64,000 nucleotides of DNA. It comes from Neonectria sp. B-13. Lineage: Eukaryota > Ascomycota > Sordariomycetes > Hypocreales > Nectriaceae. Below, piece after piece: positions 46,123 through 57,065 of the stretch. The DNA lies in assembly GCA_002682825.1 (NCBI GenBank), contig NOKP01000020.1, forward strand, positions 434,001-498,000. The letters run 5' to 3'. Position numbers and translations under genes: made by a program. Each line of letters begins with the position of its first letter. The first letter of the stretch is position 1. The notes under the pieces were generated by a model. It was not told the DNA's origin and did no database searches. It was given only the letters and a program-made list of their open reading frames with translations.

Positions 46123-48620
46123 TTATCTTCCCCTCCACAAGTTCCCTAACCGCCCAAGTATTGGGATGCGGGACTGGTCATTATTAACGTTGAGCATACC
46201 TGGCTCCAAGTTCGCTTCATTGTTGTCCGTCCCAGCATTATTAGTCGTTGGCCCGGTTGCCACCAGGAGCGGATCACCATCCCAGTCTGAGTGCAATTCG
46301 AGCCCTGAATATGTCGATCGAGGCGTTAGAGCCATAGATGTAACCCTCTCCATCATACTACCCGCTGCTTTGAACCTTTGAAGCGAGCTGGAGCCTGACG
46401 CTTGGGACGAGTACGAAGACCGTGATGACATGCCCCTTGCGAGCGACGGGTTTCCCTGCAACACCCTCAGATAAAGCCGACGTGCCTGAAGTGATATCGT
46501 AGATCCTGATGCAATGCTAGAGGAACGCTCAGGATCACTCGTCATAGTGTTTCGCTTGCTTTCGCTTTCAGAGACATTCAGCGTAGACAGTTCCATCATT
46601 TCCTCGAGGGCGGAGCAGTCCAGAAGGTCACTCAACGAGTCTCCGTCAGCCCCCTGGAGGTCCGTCGAATCGAACGTAGCAATGCGGGGAGTTGGAGGCG
46701 TTGGCGTTGGCGATCGCTGACGGTTCATTGCCTCTATCGTGGAGTTGAGGCACTCTAGCAGCTCGGTTCGCACCTTCAGGATGAGCGTGTTCTCGCGCCG
46801 GGTCGGCGGAGCCCAGGAATGGTGGTCGCTGAAGTGTGTAGCAAACCGTCTCTTGGCCCCTCGGGGTGAAGCCGAGCACTGCGATATGAGGACCTCGATG
46901 GCCATGAGGCATGGTCCAGTCCTGACCGTGCTGAAGTCACTCGGTGTGCCGGATTCCTCCACATCAGGACTACCCTCAGCGGCATTCCAGAAAGGAGTAA
47001 AGAAACGGGATTCGTGAACAATCATTCTACAAATGATCATTAAAAAGTGGGTGACGGTTATTCCAGGTAGGAGGTCCTCGTTGAGCCAGCTGAGATCGTC
47101 GCTTGTCGAGGGTGGGTTGATTTGCAGATTTTCCCACAAATGAGCAAACACCGAACTCGTGTGAGCCCAGAGTGCCAAAGAGTCCCATTGTCGTCGCCGT
47201 CGACTCATTGAAACCGGGCTCATTCCGACCATATGAATGTTGCTCAAGTCATCCATTAGATTGAACAGGGCTTCTATTCCCAGCAGCTCCTGCAGTCGCT
47301 CCTTGCACCATCTGAGGCATGGCTGAATCACAAGAGCCAGGTTGAGCTCGTCGTACTTTAGCATGTCGAAAATCTCGTTCGAAATGGAATGATCCTCTTT
47401 GCCGTCCAAGATGTGATGGAAAGTCCAGAGGTCTAGAGAGGGTAGTTGAGTGGGATTGGGCATGCCATCGCTGCCCGTGAACCTGCGGGCTTTGTCGAGA
47501 TGATGTTGCACTTCACTAGCATGGTGGTGTTGGTAAGAGTATATGCGAGCCAGATGTCGATGAAACAGAAATGCTTCATTGGGAGTCATTGGCTCGCCAG
47601 CAGACCGGCTCTCGAAACCATCACTATCGCTGCCAACGCGACGTGGATCGTCACTAGACTTAAGCTCGGATTCCAAGATGACACGCGCTATCTTGCGTGT
47701 GCTGGATGACTTTGCGGTCCTTGCCAGGTCCAGCATTCTTGTCCTTCTCTCCCTGGTCGAGGATGACTTGTACTTAAACGGAATTGACACTTTGGCATAG
47801 TACCCAAATGCGCGCTTCGACAAGTAGCAAGCTGCTAGGTACTCGGCACACAGCTCATCGACTTCCACGGATGAGTCCTCAGGCGGGCTCGCGTCGTTGC
47901 AGTCCGCTGACTCGTTGGAGAGGTCCAGAGGTGCGATGGGAAAGGGTCGCGGCGTCCTTGTTGAGCTTGAATCCTCTTTGGGAGTCGTAGTCGTGTTGCT
48001 AAAGCCATCATCGTCCGCTTCGGTAGCTGTGCCATCTTCCAATTGGTCTTGACCTGCTGGCTTGCAACGCTTCGCGGGGCGGTCGGGCAACGGCCAAGCA
48101 GGGCCCAGGGTTTGGCGATGGCCCTCAGTAAGGCTGGTGGTGCTCCCGGTACTCCTGGGTCTTTTGCTCCCTTCTGTTGGAGAGGTCACTCCTGAAAACA
48201 GAGGCGCTGGCACCAGAGACGGGTCGGCCTGTGCGATTTTGATCTTGGCCGCGTCGTCATCCCGAAGTAGCACTCCAAGCGACGCTACAGAGGACGGGGC
48301 AGTCGGGCCACCCCGCTGCTTGCGTGCTTGCTTCTGAAATCCCCATCGGTTGGTGGCCTTTGAGAATTGATCCGGTCTAAACTTGTCTCAATTAGTGCTG
48401 CTTCTGATGAACTGGGTATGGAGAAGGGCTCGTACGAAATTGAGAAGCCGTGGTGTTTATCCAAGCGACGCCTCACCTCATTGCGGCTCAGGTTGTCGAC
48501 CAGGTACATCTGCCGTATCGGCTCCTTGTACAGGTCGATGTCATCATTGGAGAGCGCCGAAGCTCGAGGATTCCGGGAATAAACCCAAGCCAGGTCGCCC
48601 ACTCCGAGTGTGGAGACCAT
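46123..48620 (-). CDS. Clr5-domain protein, possible regulator
   Basis: Two exons on the minus strand (48620-48436, 48376-46123) give 812 aa. The N-terminus across the splice has the Clr5 layout: DLYKEPIRQMYLVDNLSRNEVRRRL, then HGFSISPDQFSKATNRWGFQKQ, a helix-turn-helix-like fold named after fission yeast Clr5. A basic, Ser/Pro-rich nuclear-type linker (RPAKRCKP) follows, then a helical middle with HRHLARIYSYQHH and FHHILDGKEDHS, and a long disordered tail. Many filamentous-fungal proteins share this N-terminus with varied tails; function is mostly unknown, and Clr5 itself acts in silencing. No DNA-binding evidence beyond the domain match. Confidence 0.8.
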
Positions 48621-49742
48621 TGCAGAAGAGTGATCCGTACTGGCAGTCGGGGCAATTCAATCAATCGCCCTTTCCGACAACGGTCGCAAATAGATGAAAA
48701 GAAAGGAGACGTCGATTGAGTTGTCCGTCTTCAATGGGAGCACAGCGGTGGCAGGAGTACGCGGACGCACTCCGCCCGCCTGATGATTGATTCATGTTTG
48801 CCTGAACAAGGCTGACAGGCCGGGGATCCACGCATGCACGGCGCCCTCTGAAGCTGCGGATGTAGGAAAGGGATCATCGTCGCCCGGGTTTCAAAGAGAC
48901 TCTGGTTCCGCTCATTGGGGCGGACTGGCTGCCTCGTCGTTGAGGACTCAGGTGTTGAACGAGCTGGTCCATCCATTGGTGTCGGGTGGACAAAACGTCA
49001 ACCCCTGCGTCAACGCACTATGCCCATCTTGGCAATTCCAAGGACGCAACCTGGGCACCCTTGTCTGTGGCGCTGGAAAGTTGAAACGAGGCCAGACGGC
49101 TGCAACTGTTTCCGTTCGGTTCGCGGTCGATTTTACAGTTTATTGTTTACCAGGTCAGCTGATCATCTTTGGAGGACCTAGCCTTCTTTCGGATATTCCA
49201 ATGTTTTTCTGGCTGTCAGTCTAGCATCTTCCTTGCCAGCGCTGTCGTTCATGCAAGCCTGGCCAACCAAGGCGCAGCCGAATGAACATTCAACGTCCAC
49301 GCACCAGTGCAGCGTGAAACCAACTCTCCACTTCAAACAAACAGATACAATAATAGCTTCTTGGAATTACCCTTTTGGGCAATCCCAAAGATGACTTCAA
49401 GACTGCGCATCTGCCTTGAGTCTATGAATTGGAAGTCTTGGGTTTCGTAGATTCGACGGTAATAATCTGCCAGTTGTAGGACTATATCTACTCGCATCGA
49501 CCGGTTCTTTCATAGATAGTAGATATCAAAACACCCCCGACTCAGTTGATTCCGTGTGCTGCATAGCTGGCTCTCCTTTGCATTATTTCTCATCATCCGG
49601 CTCTGTTGCTCCATTCCAACCTATCCTCACAGTTCCACTACAGTAGTCCCTTCAGCAATCTACCTTTCTCAACACTAAACATCTTCATCTCGATTTTATA
49701 TTCTACAAAGCTTCATCCCATCCTCCTCGAGCCTCTTACAGC
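48621..49742. other. Intergenic, leaders of two divergent genes
   Basis: 1.1 kb. A plus-strand ORF of 145 codons (48787-49224) has no recognisable features and is not called. CT-rich leader sequence precedes the small gene at 49743. Confidence 0.4.
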
Positions 49743-49970
49743 ATGGCTCTCGATCCGACAAAGCATATGGAGCAGAAGAAGAAGGACAATCTCCTTGCAC
49801 ATATCGGAGCATGGTCTCATATTCCATCTACTTCCTCAGTTTCAAAAGGGGTAAGAAATCGTGTTTTCACTTGAACAAGCACAATTTTAACGCGAATTCA
49901 GACTCCGAAACCCCATAGCCCTGCCGGTACAAAGTCAACAGGGAGCAATTCGACTCAAAAGGCGTCTTGA
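49743..49970 (+). CDS. Small basic hypothetical protein (58 aa)
   Basis: Two exons, 49743-49850 and 49902-49970, with a canonical GTAAGA...TTCAG intron of 51 nt that is in phase and removes a stop. The product MALDPTKHMEQKKKD... is Lys-rich at first and Ser/Thr/Gly-rich later (KSTGSNSTQK). No domain was recognised. The strong CT-rich leader and clean intron argue for a real gene, but its shortness leaves doubt. Confidence 0.45.
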
Positions 49971-50310
49971 CCTTTAATGAAGGGTGGTCTGGAGTGGGAC
50001 TGCTTTGTTGAGCAGGTAGTCACCGCCGACCCACCATCGCTTGCTGTGTGGCGCCGAAATGGAAGACTGACGATGGGAAACAAATTGGATGAGGAGAGGA
50101 AGTAATGGGATGAGAGGGATGAGAGTCAGAAGAGAAGAGAAATGTAGAGGCGCCATAGGGCATTCAGGGCGAGTGTCCGGCTGCCATTTCGCGGGTATTG
50201 AAGCTGGGTGCCGGTAACTACCAACCTGGCTGCCTTGGGAGCAAATACGTACACAAGGGCTCTCCCACTATGAACTATTCTAATGCAACATGTCCTTATT
50301 CAGTTCTTGT
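49971..50310. other. Intergenic
   Basis: 340 bp between convergent small genes; nothing recognisable. The downstream gene may extend to 50311 if its last intron is spliced. Confidence 0.4.
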
Positions 50311-50575
50311 TCAGCCTGCCAATGAAACCCCCACATCAACATCAACATCCGAATCTGGATGGATATACAACTCTCCTTCATAATTCACTGGGCACGCGAG
50401 CGTCCACCGCGACGCTGTCTGGATTGCCCTGTAGACGCAGAGACCAGGGTCACTCCTTGGGGTAGGGCAGGGTGGTTCATGTTCGAGAACTGCATGAAGA
50501 ACGATCAGACGCTGATTATAGTATCGTGGAGAATGGAACTTACATGTGTCAATCGTTCCGGAGTCATGTTTGGCA

Positions 50576-51166
50576 TCACCATGCTTCCAGGAGTTGTCCC
50601 TTCTGACTGTTAGCAGTGAAATAGATACGCAACGCGAGAGTTTTACCAGGCAGTGCAAGGAACCAGCATCGACGGGCACCATGGGAACTGCCCTCGCAGG
50701 TGGGGCATCCTCGACGGGGTCTGGCTGTAGTTTCTAGTGTTGCTGATGGAACGAGAACTCGTGCGGGAGGTGGATTTGCTTGAAACTCTGTCCAATGGAT
50801 CACTAGATCTTCTACCGCATTGGGGGAAAATCTGCTTGGCAAGAGGCGAGTGATGCGAGAAGCTGCCACAGCAACGGCAGAGGCATCACGAGCCGCGAAG
50901 AGCTCCGCCGTATATCTAATCAGATTGTCTACAGCATTTTGCATGCCATCAGCTATCGAGACAGGTGGAGGTGGCGGAGCAGGAGAGGTAGCCGCAGTGC
51001 TGGGAACGGATGCGCGGTCAGGGGTAGCAGGCCGGGAGCCCCAGTCGACAGAATGACCGTAATCGATGGAGTCGATGGAGTTGTTGGAATTGTTGGAGCC
51101 GACAGACGAGACAGTGGCAGCAGGCGATACAGGAGCATCATGGGGATCAGAGGTTTCGGACGCCAT
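50576..51166 (-). CDS. Small protein with CCHC zinc knuckle, unknown function
   Basis: Minus-strand ORF starting at MASETSDPHDAP (51166). The first 80 residues are Ser/Asn/Pro-rich. A helical region with DGMQNAVDNLIRYTAELFAARDA follows, then CPTCEGSSHGARRC, a perfect C-x2-C-x4-H-x4-C zinc knuckle. Unspliced, the frame ends at 50576 (196 aa). A possible intron near 50675-50624 (GTAAAA...AACAG) would instead continue the protein to 50311. The ATG directly follows TTTGCAG, so it could also lie just inside an exon, with an earlier 5' exon near 51185-51490. Knuckles of this type bind RNA or single-stranded DNA and occur in Gag-like and cellular proteins. No polymerase or integrase is nearby. Confidence 0.5.
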   Translation of the reverse strand: MASETSDPHDAPVSPAATVSSVGSNNSNNSIDSIDYGHSVDWGSRPATPDRASVPSTAATSPAPPPPPVSIADGMQNAVDNLIRYTAELFAARDASAVAVAASRITRLLPSRFSPNAVEDLVIHWTEFQANPPPARVLVPSATLETTARPRRGCPTCEGSSHGARRCWFLALPGKTLALRIYFTANSQKGQLLEAW

Positions 51167-52039
51167 CTGCAAAGCACAAATCAGTCAGTCTACAGAGAAC
51201 TGGGGCACAAGTGTGCGGCGCATACCTCGAGAATGCATCCGATTGGGGTACTGGTGAGGGAGAAGCTCGTTAGCAAAACGACTCCATAGGAACGTATGTA
51301 GCACAGATAAGGGGAGGAGGTAGGAGAGCTTCAAAGATGTAACAAATGTACGTACTTTGAGGTCTCGAGGGAGTGATGTTCGGAATGCCGGACAGGGTGA
51401 AGGAAGGATGAAGCTATCCAGGAGAGACGGGGTGCAGAGGTCAAGATGCAATGAGCTTCCTCTGGAGTCACGGGACCAGCTTGCCACATTGTGTTCCCTT
51501 TAGTCTGTTTTTCACGAACGATTGGCTATAATAATGGCAGGCTCATCAGCCAGTATCAAACACAGTGCATGTTTTTGACCCCGCACTCATACACTCCAGA
51601 GGCATGCAAGGAACTCGGCGATAAATACCGATACACTGGTCCGATTATACTCAAATGATATGTATGTATTCCAATGGTTCTTCAAGTCCTTGTGTGCTTT
51701 TTGTGAGTTTTTAAACCTCCAGAAAGCGTATAGAATTCGGGGTTTTGCTTCATGGTTGTGGAGTGGAAAAGTGTTAAGGAATTCTGAATCACTGCAGGCT
51801 TCTCGTCACTCCACAACACGTTAGACGAGGTTGATCATTGAGTACGCCTTTGACGCCACAGGTATATGAATGGAACAATAATGGTCAACAGCTCGTCTAA
51901 AGGTCGTGTCTCAATAGAGGAAGAAGGCAAGCGTTTATGAGATACACCGTGCTCTTGGGGAAATGCCCACTAAGATTCGGGATGACAAGCAACGCTTGGC
52001 TCATGGTCATCAATATTTGGGCCAGATCCCAACCAATAA
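51167..52039. other. Intergenic upstream of tRNA-Leu
   Basis: 873 bp. The part to 51490 may hold a 5' exon of the knuckle gene; the remainder is AT-leaning with no feature I can support. Confidence 0.35.
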
Positions 52040-52144
52040 GGTGAGATGGCCGAGCGGTCTAAGGCGCTGTGTTCAGGTTGGATCTTCAACTACAACGATC
52101 TCGCAGTCTCGTAAGAGGCCTGGGTTCGAATCCCAGTCTCATCA
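52040..52144 (+). tRNA. tRNA-Leu (anticodon CAG) with a 23-nt intron
   Basis: Folds as a class II tRNA. The 7-bp acceptor stem is GGTGAGA with TCTCATC (one G-U), with discriminator A at 52144. The D stem is GCC/GGC, and the anticodon stem is CTGTG with CGCAG. The loop TTCAGG|T has CAG at 52074-52076. The variable arm is CTC-GTAA-GAG and the T arm CTGGG-TTCGAAT-CCCAG. The intron, 52078-52100, is at the usual place after position 37. A trailing T run (52145-52149) is a Pol III stop. Confidence 0.93.
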
Positions 52145-52399
52145 TTTTTGCCTGTCTAGCCAGCCGAGCACATCTTTTTGAGTGCGTCGAGGCCTCGCGT
52201 TGTCGTCTACGATGACCCAGTGTACCTATACGCTCACTGAGAAGGTTTTAGGACGTGATGCGGCTTGCGTCATGCTCTGTGCAAGTAATATTGCTGCTCG
52301 TGGATATCGCTTCACTTACAAAGCTGCTCATGTCCACCCACTCCTGGGATATCCAGAACTAGTCTCCAAAGTAAAACACAGTACCCGAGGCTCTCTCGT

Positions 52400-54247
52400 T
52401 CACTCTCTGTAATCCTTCGCAAGTGCCCAGCACTTCCTCATCCCAGTTCCCATCGACTCCCTGTCGGCATCCCCGTTTGAGACCCATCTCAGCCGAGCAT
52501 CTGCTCCGGCCGCAGCATCTATCGCACAATCATCAAGCGTGTCGACAGTAAATAGGTGAACGTGCATTGTGAGCTTGATGTGTGAAAACAACCACGGCAC
52601 ACTGCCCAGCTCTCCGACGTGTTTCAGCCGTGTGGCTGTCGTCGTGTCCTGACTGATCACATTCGTCACAAACGCCGATGCCCTCGATCTGCGCAGCTTC
52701 GAGGTGCTGTTGTCGTCCGCCTCTTGTAGAATCTCACTCGGAAACTCCCACAGGCCGGCGAGAAGGCCCTTCTCGGGGCGCTTTTGGATCAGGTGGTATC
52801 CGTCGCTCCGGCGGATAACACAGACGAGCGTCTCCTCCGTTCTCACGGCCTTCTTGACAACTTTGAGAGGAAACTTCCGGGCATGGTCCACGATGACCTC
52901 CATCTCCCGAGGACTCGGCCCGGTTTTGGGGTTTGCCGATGGTTTCTCGCCCGCGGGGTCTTTGAATGCAAATGCCGAGAGTTTCAACTGCTTGCTCTGC
53001 TTAGGGGCGCCCTTTGTTTTGCTACTAGCATCTGTAGCCCCCTCCGGGCTTGACGTCTCTTCCAGGGTATCGCAGAGATCACAGAAATCTTCGATGTCTT
53101 CCACCTTGACTTTCCCGCCAGAGGCCAGCATCTTCCCCTCACCGTACGCGTGGCAGGTCGAGCTGACGGGGCATTCGCCACAGTTTGGCTTGGGCGTGCA
53201 AACAGTGCTCCCGAGTTCCATAAGCGCCTGGCCCCATCTCCCAGGTCGGTTGCTCACATCGCCTGTTTCCGGGTCCTCGTCTTCGGCGCCGTCTTGCGCA
53301 ACAGCTTTGGCGAGAGCGGCGGCGGCGGCCCACAGTGTGTCAATGATGCCCTTGTCTGTTTTCACGTTGCCCAAGAGACCAAGCTGCCTGCTCAGAACGC
53401 GCAAGACGTTTCCATCGACCATAGGTACGGCCCGCCCAAACACGATGGCCGAAATGGCGCCAGCAGTATAACGGCCTACGCCTGGGACTTTTGCCTCAAG
53501 GTCTTCCACTTGGGATGGCAGCAAGCCCTTCATATCAGGGTCTTGCACGACGAGCTTCGCAGCCTGGTGGATTCTCGTAGCTCTGCTGTAGTAGCCTAAC
53601 CCGCGCCAAGCACTCAACACGTCGTCAGGTTCGGCAGCGGCCAGGTCGTGAATCGTCTGCCACTTCGCCATCCAGTTGATCCAATAGTCGATGACGACAG
53701 CCACCCGTGTCTGCTGCAGCATGATCTCACTGATCCAGACCTCGTACGCCCTCCGCTCGAGCAACTGGCGCAACTCAACGGCATCGCTGTGCTCCTGCGG
53801 GTTGATCCAGGCTTTGCGCCATGGCATTTTGCGCTTGGTGCTCACGCTGTCGAACCAAGCGAGGAGAGCGCTGCGGGACGCGGCGTCGTCTAGCAGGGCT
53901 GGCCGATGGTAGCTCACATCGTGTCGTCGCGTCGGAGGCACACACGGTCGGTGAATAGTTCTCCCTGCTGGGCCAAATAGACGCTGGTGCAACTGGTTGG
54001 CGATGGTTTTGCTCTTGGCCCTCGATGGTTGAGATTTCCGTCTCTTTGGCGCTGGCTCGTCGCTCTCCTCCAGGGCTGTCGCGTCGCTTTCGGACGCGTC
54101 GCGGCGGCGTGCAGGGCGGCGCTTTGCCTTGGCCGCGCCTTTGGTGGTAGCGTCTGGACTTTTCCCATCGGACGTCAATTGGAATGAGATTTTCCTTGAT
54201 GCTGTCACTGCGCTGGACCGCGTGACTCGTGATGATGAGGTTGCCAT
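52400..54247 (-). CDS. mutY: A/G-specific adenine DNA glycosylase (MutY homologue)
   Basis: Single exon, 615 aa from the Met at 54247; earlier in-frame codons lie outside the conserved start. The Arg/Lys/Ser-rich N-terminal 85 residues probably carry the nuclear signal (PAPKRRKSQPSR). The catalytic core has the Glu in SEIMLQQTRV, the helix-hairpin-helix VPGVGRYTAGA, the Asp in PMVDGNV, and an iron-sulphur Cys set (CTPKPNCGECPVSSTC). The C-terminal NUDIX-like 8-oxoG recognition part begins near VCVIRRSDGYHLIQKRPEKGLLAGLWEFP. It removes adenine mispaired with 8-oxoguanine in nuclear and possibly mitochondrial DNA. The start lies only about 100 bp from the left end of the TIR element, which therefore occupies its promoter. 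Confidence 0.93.
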   Translation of the reverse strand: MATSSSRVTRSSAVTASRKISFQLTSDGKSPDATTKGAAKAKRRPARRRDASESDATALEESDEPAPKRRKSQPSRAKSKTIANQLHQRLFGPAGRTIHRPCVPPTRRHDVSYHRPALLDDAASRSALLAWFDSVSTKRKMPWRKAWINPQEHSDAVELRQLLERRAYEVWISEIMLQQTRVAVVIDYWINWMAKWQTIHDLAAAEPDDVLSAWRGLGYYSRATRIHQAAKLVVQDPDMKGLLPSQVEDLEAKVPGVGRYTAGAISAIVFGRAVPMVDGNVLRVLSRQLGLLGNVKTDKGIIDTLWAAAAALAKAVAQDGAEDEDPETGDVSNRPGRWGQALMELGSTVCTPKPNCGECPVSSTCHAYGEGKMLASGGKVKVEDIEDFCDLCDTLEETSSPEGATDASSKTKGAPKQSKQLKLSAFAFKDPAGEKPSANPKTGPSPREMEVIVDHARKFPLKVVKKAVRTEETLVCVIRRSDGYHLIQKRPEKGLLAGLWEFPSEILQEADDNSTSKLRRSRASAFVTNVISQDTTTATRLKHVGELGSVPWLFSHIKLTMHVHLFTVDTLDDCAIDAAAGADARLRWVSNGDADRESMGTGMRKCWALAKDYRE

Positions 54248-54348
54248 TTTGTTGCAGTTTGGTATGTAATCGCTGTGCTGCCAGCCAGTGCTTGTTAGCG
54301 ACCACCACCCAAACTTCCAGAGGCGGCTCACCACATGAGCGTGCTACT

Positions 54349-54500
54349 AGTCTATTTTCGCAAGGACAATAGCACATGGATACTGCGAAGTACGAAGTGA
54401 TTAATTACATGGCATACAAATTAAAAGCAACTGGAATGAACCAATCACCCCTTTCATTACTCATAACGTGACTCAACCAGCTAACCTCATCTAACCTCAC
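54349..54500 (+). repeat. Left terminal inverted repeat of the protease element
   Basis: The outer 110 bp match the right arm closely; the inner part runs into an array of CTAACCTCAC units. It lies about 100 bp upstream of the mutY start codon. Confidence 0.75.
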
Positions 54501-54632
54501 CTAATCTTCACCTAACCTCACCTAACCTACCTAACCTACCTAACCTCACCTAACCTCACCTAACCTCACCTAACCTCACCTAACCTCACCTAACCTACCT
54601 AACCTACCTAACCCACCTAACCTCACCTAACC
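54481..54632 (+). repeat. Array of CTAACCTCAC / CTAACCTAC units
   Basis: About 15 tandem 9-10-bp units just inside the left TIR. A shorter inverted counterpart (GTGAGGTTAG, AGGTGAGGTTAG) lies inside the right TIR at 57070-57117. Subterminal repeats like these are often transposase-binding sites. They are not telomeric CCCTAA. Confidence 0.8.
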
Positions 54633-54883
54633 TGAGACGGGCTGTCTTGGATTCACTGTTCACCATTGAGGTGCCAGTACATACTTATCTTGAAAGCTTG
54701 AGTGGACGGATTTAGGTACATGAACAATGGACCATCAAAATGTAAACTTTATTCATCTAACTCTGAATCACTACCTCTTTGGCTGTTTGTTGCCGTCCAG
54801 GTTTTCCGTCGAAGCACACGGTACCTGTGCCATAAGGGTTTTCGTGGAGCTTTAAAGGTTTGCATTTCCCCTTTCCTTCCCCA

Positions 54884-55040
54884 GACTCATCTTCTTCTCC
54901 CATAAAATTCTGCCAGCTACACACATACACACATCTTTTCTCCATTCCGACTCTACTTCTCCCAGAAACTTCTGCCAGCCACACACACACAAACATTTCT
55001 CCATTCTGGCTCTTCGTCTTCCTCCGGAAACTTCTTTCTC
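54884..55040 (+). repeat. Three imperfect 59-65-bp tandem repeats before the protease ORF
   Basis: Units begin near 54884, 54949 and 55008 with GACTC or GGCTC. They share CTTCTCCC, a TCTGCCAGC(T/C)ACACACA run and TTTCTCCATTC; the third is truncated. They form the CT-rich leader of the protease gene. Confidence 0.65.
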
Positions 55041-55088
55041 AGTATTCTCACGGAACCTCACGATCTGCCCTCCTCTGACAAAGTTTCC

Positions 55089-57056
55089 TTGACTACCGTT
55101 CAGTCCTCCACAATGTTTTCAAGCGAAAATGTGCTCAAGAGAAAATCCGAGCCCTTCCCTCTTCCCATTACACCCGAAGCCAATGCCAGACACCGTCGGT
55201 CGGTTATTCAGACGAGCCCGCACAACCTGACTCAATCTTTCGGTCTGACTTCCGTCAAGTATCGGGTTGGCTCCCCGCCACTGTATAAACTTCCTCTTGA
55301 GACCGACTTCAACTTCGACTTCATTCTTCCAGATGAGAGGCAATTCGACCCGGCTTGGACCGAAAATACTGAGAGAATCCTCCTGCAGAATGGCATCGAG
55401 TACGAGAGTATCGGACTGGTGGTTCGTCAAGCTCCCGATGATCTTGATATCCGGCAGCCAACGATATTGGTTGTCGCGCCATGGTCAGAGACAAGTGCGC
55501 CAGCGTGGGAGCGTGCCGCGAAAGAAGCAAGACGATACATCATTACCACCCCGACACCCAACCTGACGATCGAGATCATCGCTCCCCAGCTGGTCCGTCG
55601 CAAGTACATCGCCAATGTACTCAACCAGCCACGTTTGGCAGCCAACTGGTCAGAAATACAGAACGACGTTTCCGAAATGCTGGATTCATCTGAAGCAACA
55701 AAACCTTGGTGGACTACCGTTTCTCTTTTCCGACTAGGGTATTCGAGCAGAGAGAGCAATCCCATCACCGTCTACGTGTCAATGAAGTACGAATCGAACG
55801 AACATGACTGGCCGCCAGTCGCACAGGGCATACAATCCTATCTCGACTATTGGAACCTTGGGCTACAGCTTCATATGGAGTTCAGCAGCAACGACCTCTG
55901 GGTGTACCCTTTACTTTCACTACCAACCGAGGCCAAGGAACAACGGAGAAAAGATCTGAGACGCAATCTCGTCATCAAGGACGACTATCAACAAAAAGCG
56001 AACATGGGGACTGACATTGGAGCGGGACAATACGTCGGAATACCGTGGGATTATAGTTGCCCCCTGCAATGTCCTATCGTCGGCACCTTAGGATGCTACA
56101 TCGAGATGAAGACCAAGACCATGCCGACATGGACAAAGTACGGACTCACCAACTACCATGTCGTGCGCCCCTGTTTTGAAGGATTTCGGTACTATCGCCA
56201 TTCCCGTGACGGTGTTTCCAGCACCATGATCAAGGAACCTGCGGATGGCAATACCGATCTTGGGGTTGTAGACCGTTTGGGAGTCTACCCGTCATCCACG
56301 CGCCCGACTGTCAACCTTGAACACCCATCGAGAGCCAAGCACAACGCAACGATGAGGACTTTGAGCTATAACATCGCAAAAATCCATACTTCCAGTACAC
56401 TACTCCCCGGAATGATCTCAGAACGAGCACAGAAAATTGCATTCTGTGACGAGAACAAGCAAATTCTTGGCCGGGTGTTTGCAGCCTCTGGCTACAGACG
56501 AAGGACACGAGCTGGCGGCCGTCTAGACTGGGCAATAATCAAGATCGACCCGTCTCGTGAAGGTGTGAACATGGTGCCCGACGAATCTACCTGGTACTCA
56601 GTTTATTCACATGCGGAATTCATTCCCAACCCCAGCGTGTGCAATAAGCCGCTGGAGGCATCTGCGACTGCAAAGCCCCCACACCAAGAACTTCCGGAGT
56701 CGCGCGTCTTCAAGGTCGGTGCTATCAGTGGACCAACCGGGGGATACTGGCAGAAGGAGTACAAGACCCTGAGTCGGTTTCCCTACGATCAAAGCTTGGG
56801 GCTGAAGAAATCCCTGGAGTACTCATACATCGGGCATGGTTCTGATGTACCAGGATCCCAACCATTTGGCGGCCCCGGAGACTCGGGATCCATTGTTTTC
56901 AACGCGGAGGGGAAAGTTGTCGGACAAATGTTTAGTGGACATGAGCCAAACCAGACATATCCCGACGGAGTTTGCTATGTGACGGCGATTGAGGATATTT
57001 TCCAAGACATCAAGGACTTCTCCAAGGGGAGTGTGACGGATATTCGCATTGCTTAG
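55089..57056 (+). CDS. Trypsin-like serine protease carried by the TIR element
   Basis: Single-exon gene, 655 aa; the track start 55089 precedes a Met at residue 9 (MFSSENVL, 55113) that could be the true start. No signal peptide. The first 330 residues are a conserved-looking but unrecognised domain. The C-terminal half has a chymotrypsin-fold triad: His357 in TNYHVV, Asp480 in RLDWAIIK, and Ser599 in GPGDSGSIV. The wide spacing (about 120 residues each) is larger than in secreted trypsin and suits intracellular HtrA-less fungal trypsin-like proteins. The frame is fully intact, arguing for recent selection. It lies alone between long inverted repeats, so it is either a cargo gene or a component of the element. 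Fold assignment is good; biological role unknown. Confidence 0.82.
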   Translation: MTTVQSSTMFSSENVLKRKSEPFPLPITPEANARHRRSVIQTSPHNLTQSFGLTSVKYRVGSPPLYKLPLETDFNFDFILPDERQFDPAWTENTERILLQNGIEYESIGLVVRQAPDDLDIRQPTILVVAPWSETSAPAWERAAKEARRYIITTPTPNLTIEIIAPQLVRRKYIANVLNQPRLAANWSEIQNDVSEMLDSSEATKPWWTTVSLFRLGYSSRESNPITVYVSMKYESNEHDWPPVAQGIQSYLDYWNLGLQLHMEFSSNDLWVYPLLSLPTEAKEQRRKDLRRNLVIKDDYQQKANMGTDIGAGQYVGIPWDYSCPLQCPIVGTLGCYIEMKTKTMPTWTKYGLTNYHVVRPCFEGFRYYRHSRDGVSSTMIKEPADGNTDLGVVDRLGVYPSSTRPTVNLEHPSRAKHNATMRTLSYNIAKIHTSSTLLPGMISERAQKIAFCDENKQILGRVFAASGYRRRTRAGGRLDWAIIKIDPSREGVNMVPDESTWYSVYSHAEFIPNPSVCNKPLEASATAKPPHQELPESRVFKVGAISGPTGGYWQKEYKTLSRFPYDQSLGLKKSLEYSYIGHGSDVPGSQPFGGPGDSGSIVFNAEGKVVGQMFSGHEPNQTYPDGVCYVTAIEDIFQDIKDFSKGSVTDIRIA

Positions 57057-57065
57057 GGGTAGAGT

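Noticed and set aside
48787..49224. 145-codon plus-strand ORF upstream of the 58-aa gene
   Set aside because: No domain and lies in a GC-rich shared leader where several frames are open.
54481..54632. Interstitial or true telomere sequence
   Set aside because: The units are CTAACCTCAC and CTAACCTAC, not CCCTAA, they lie inside inverted repeats, and housekeeping genes flank both sides.
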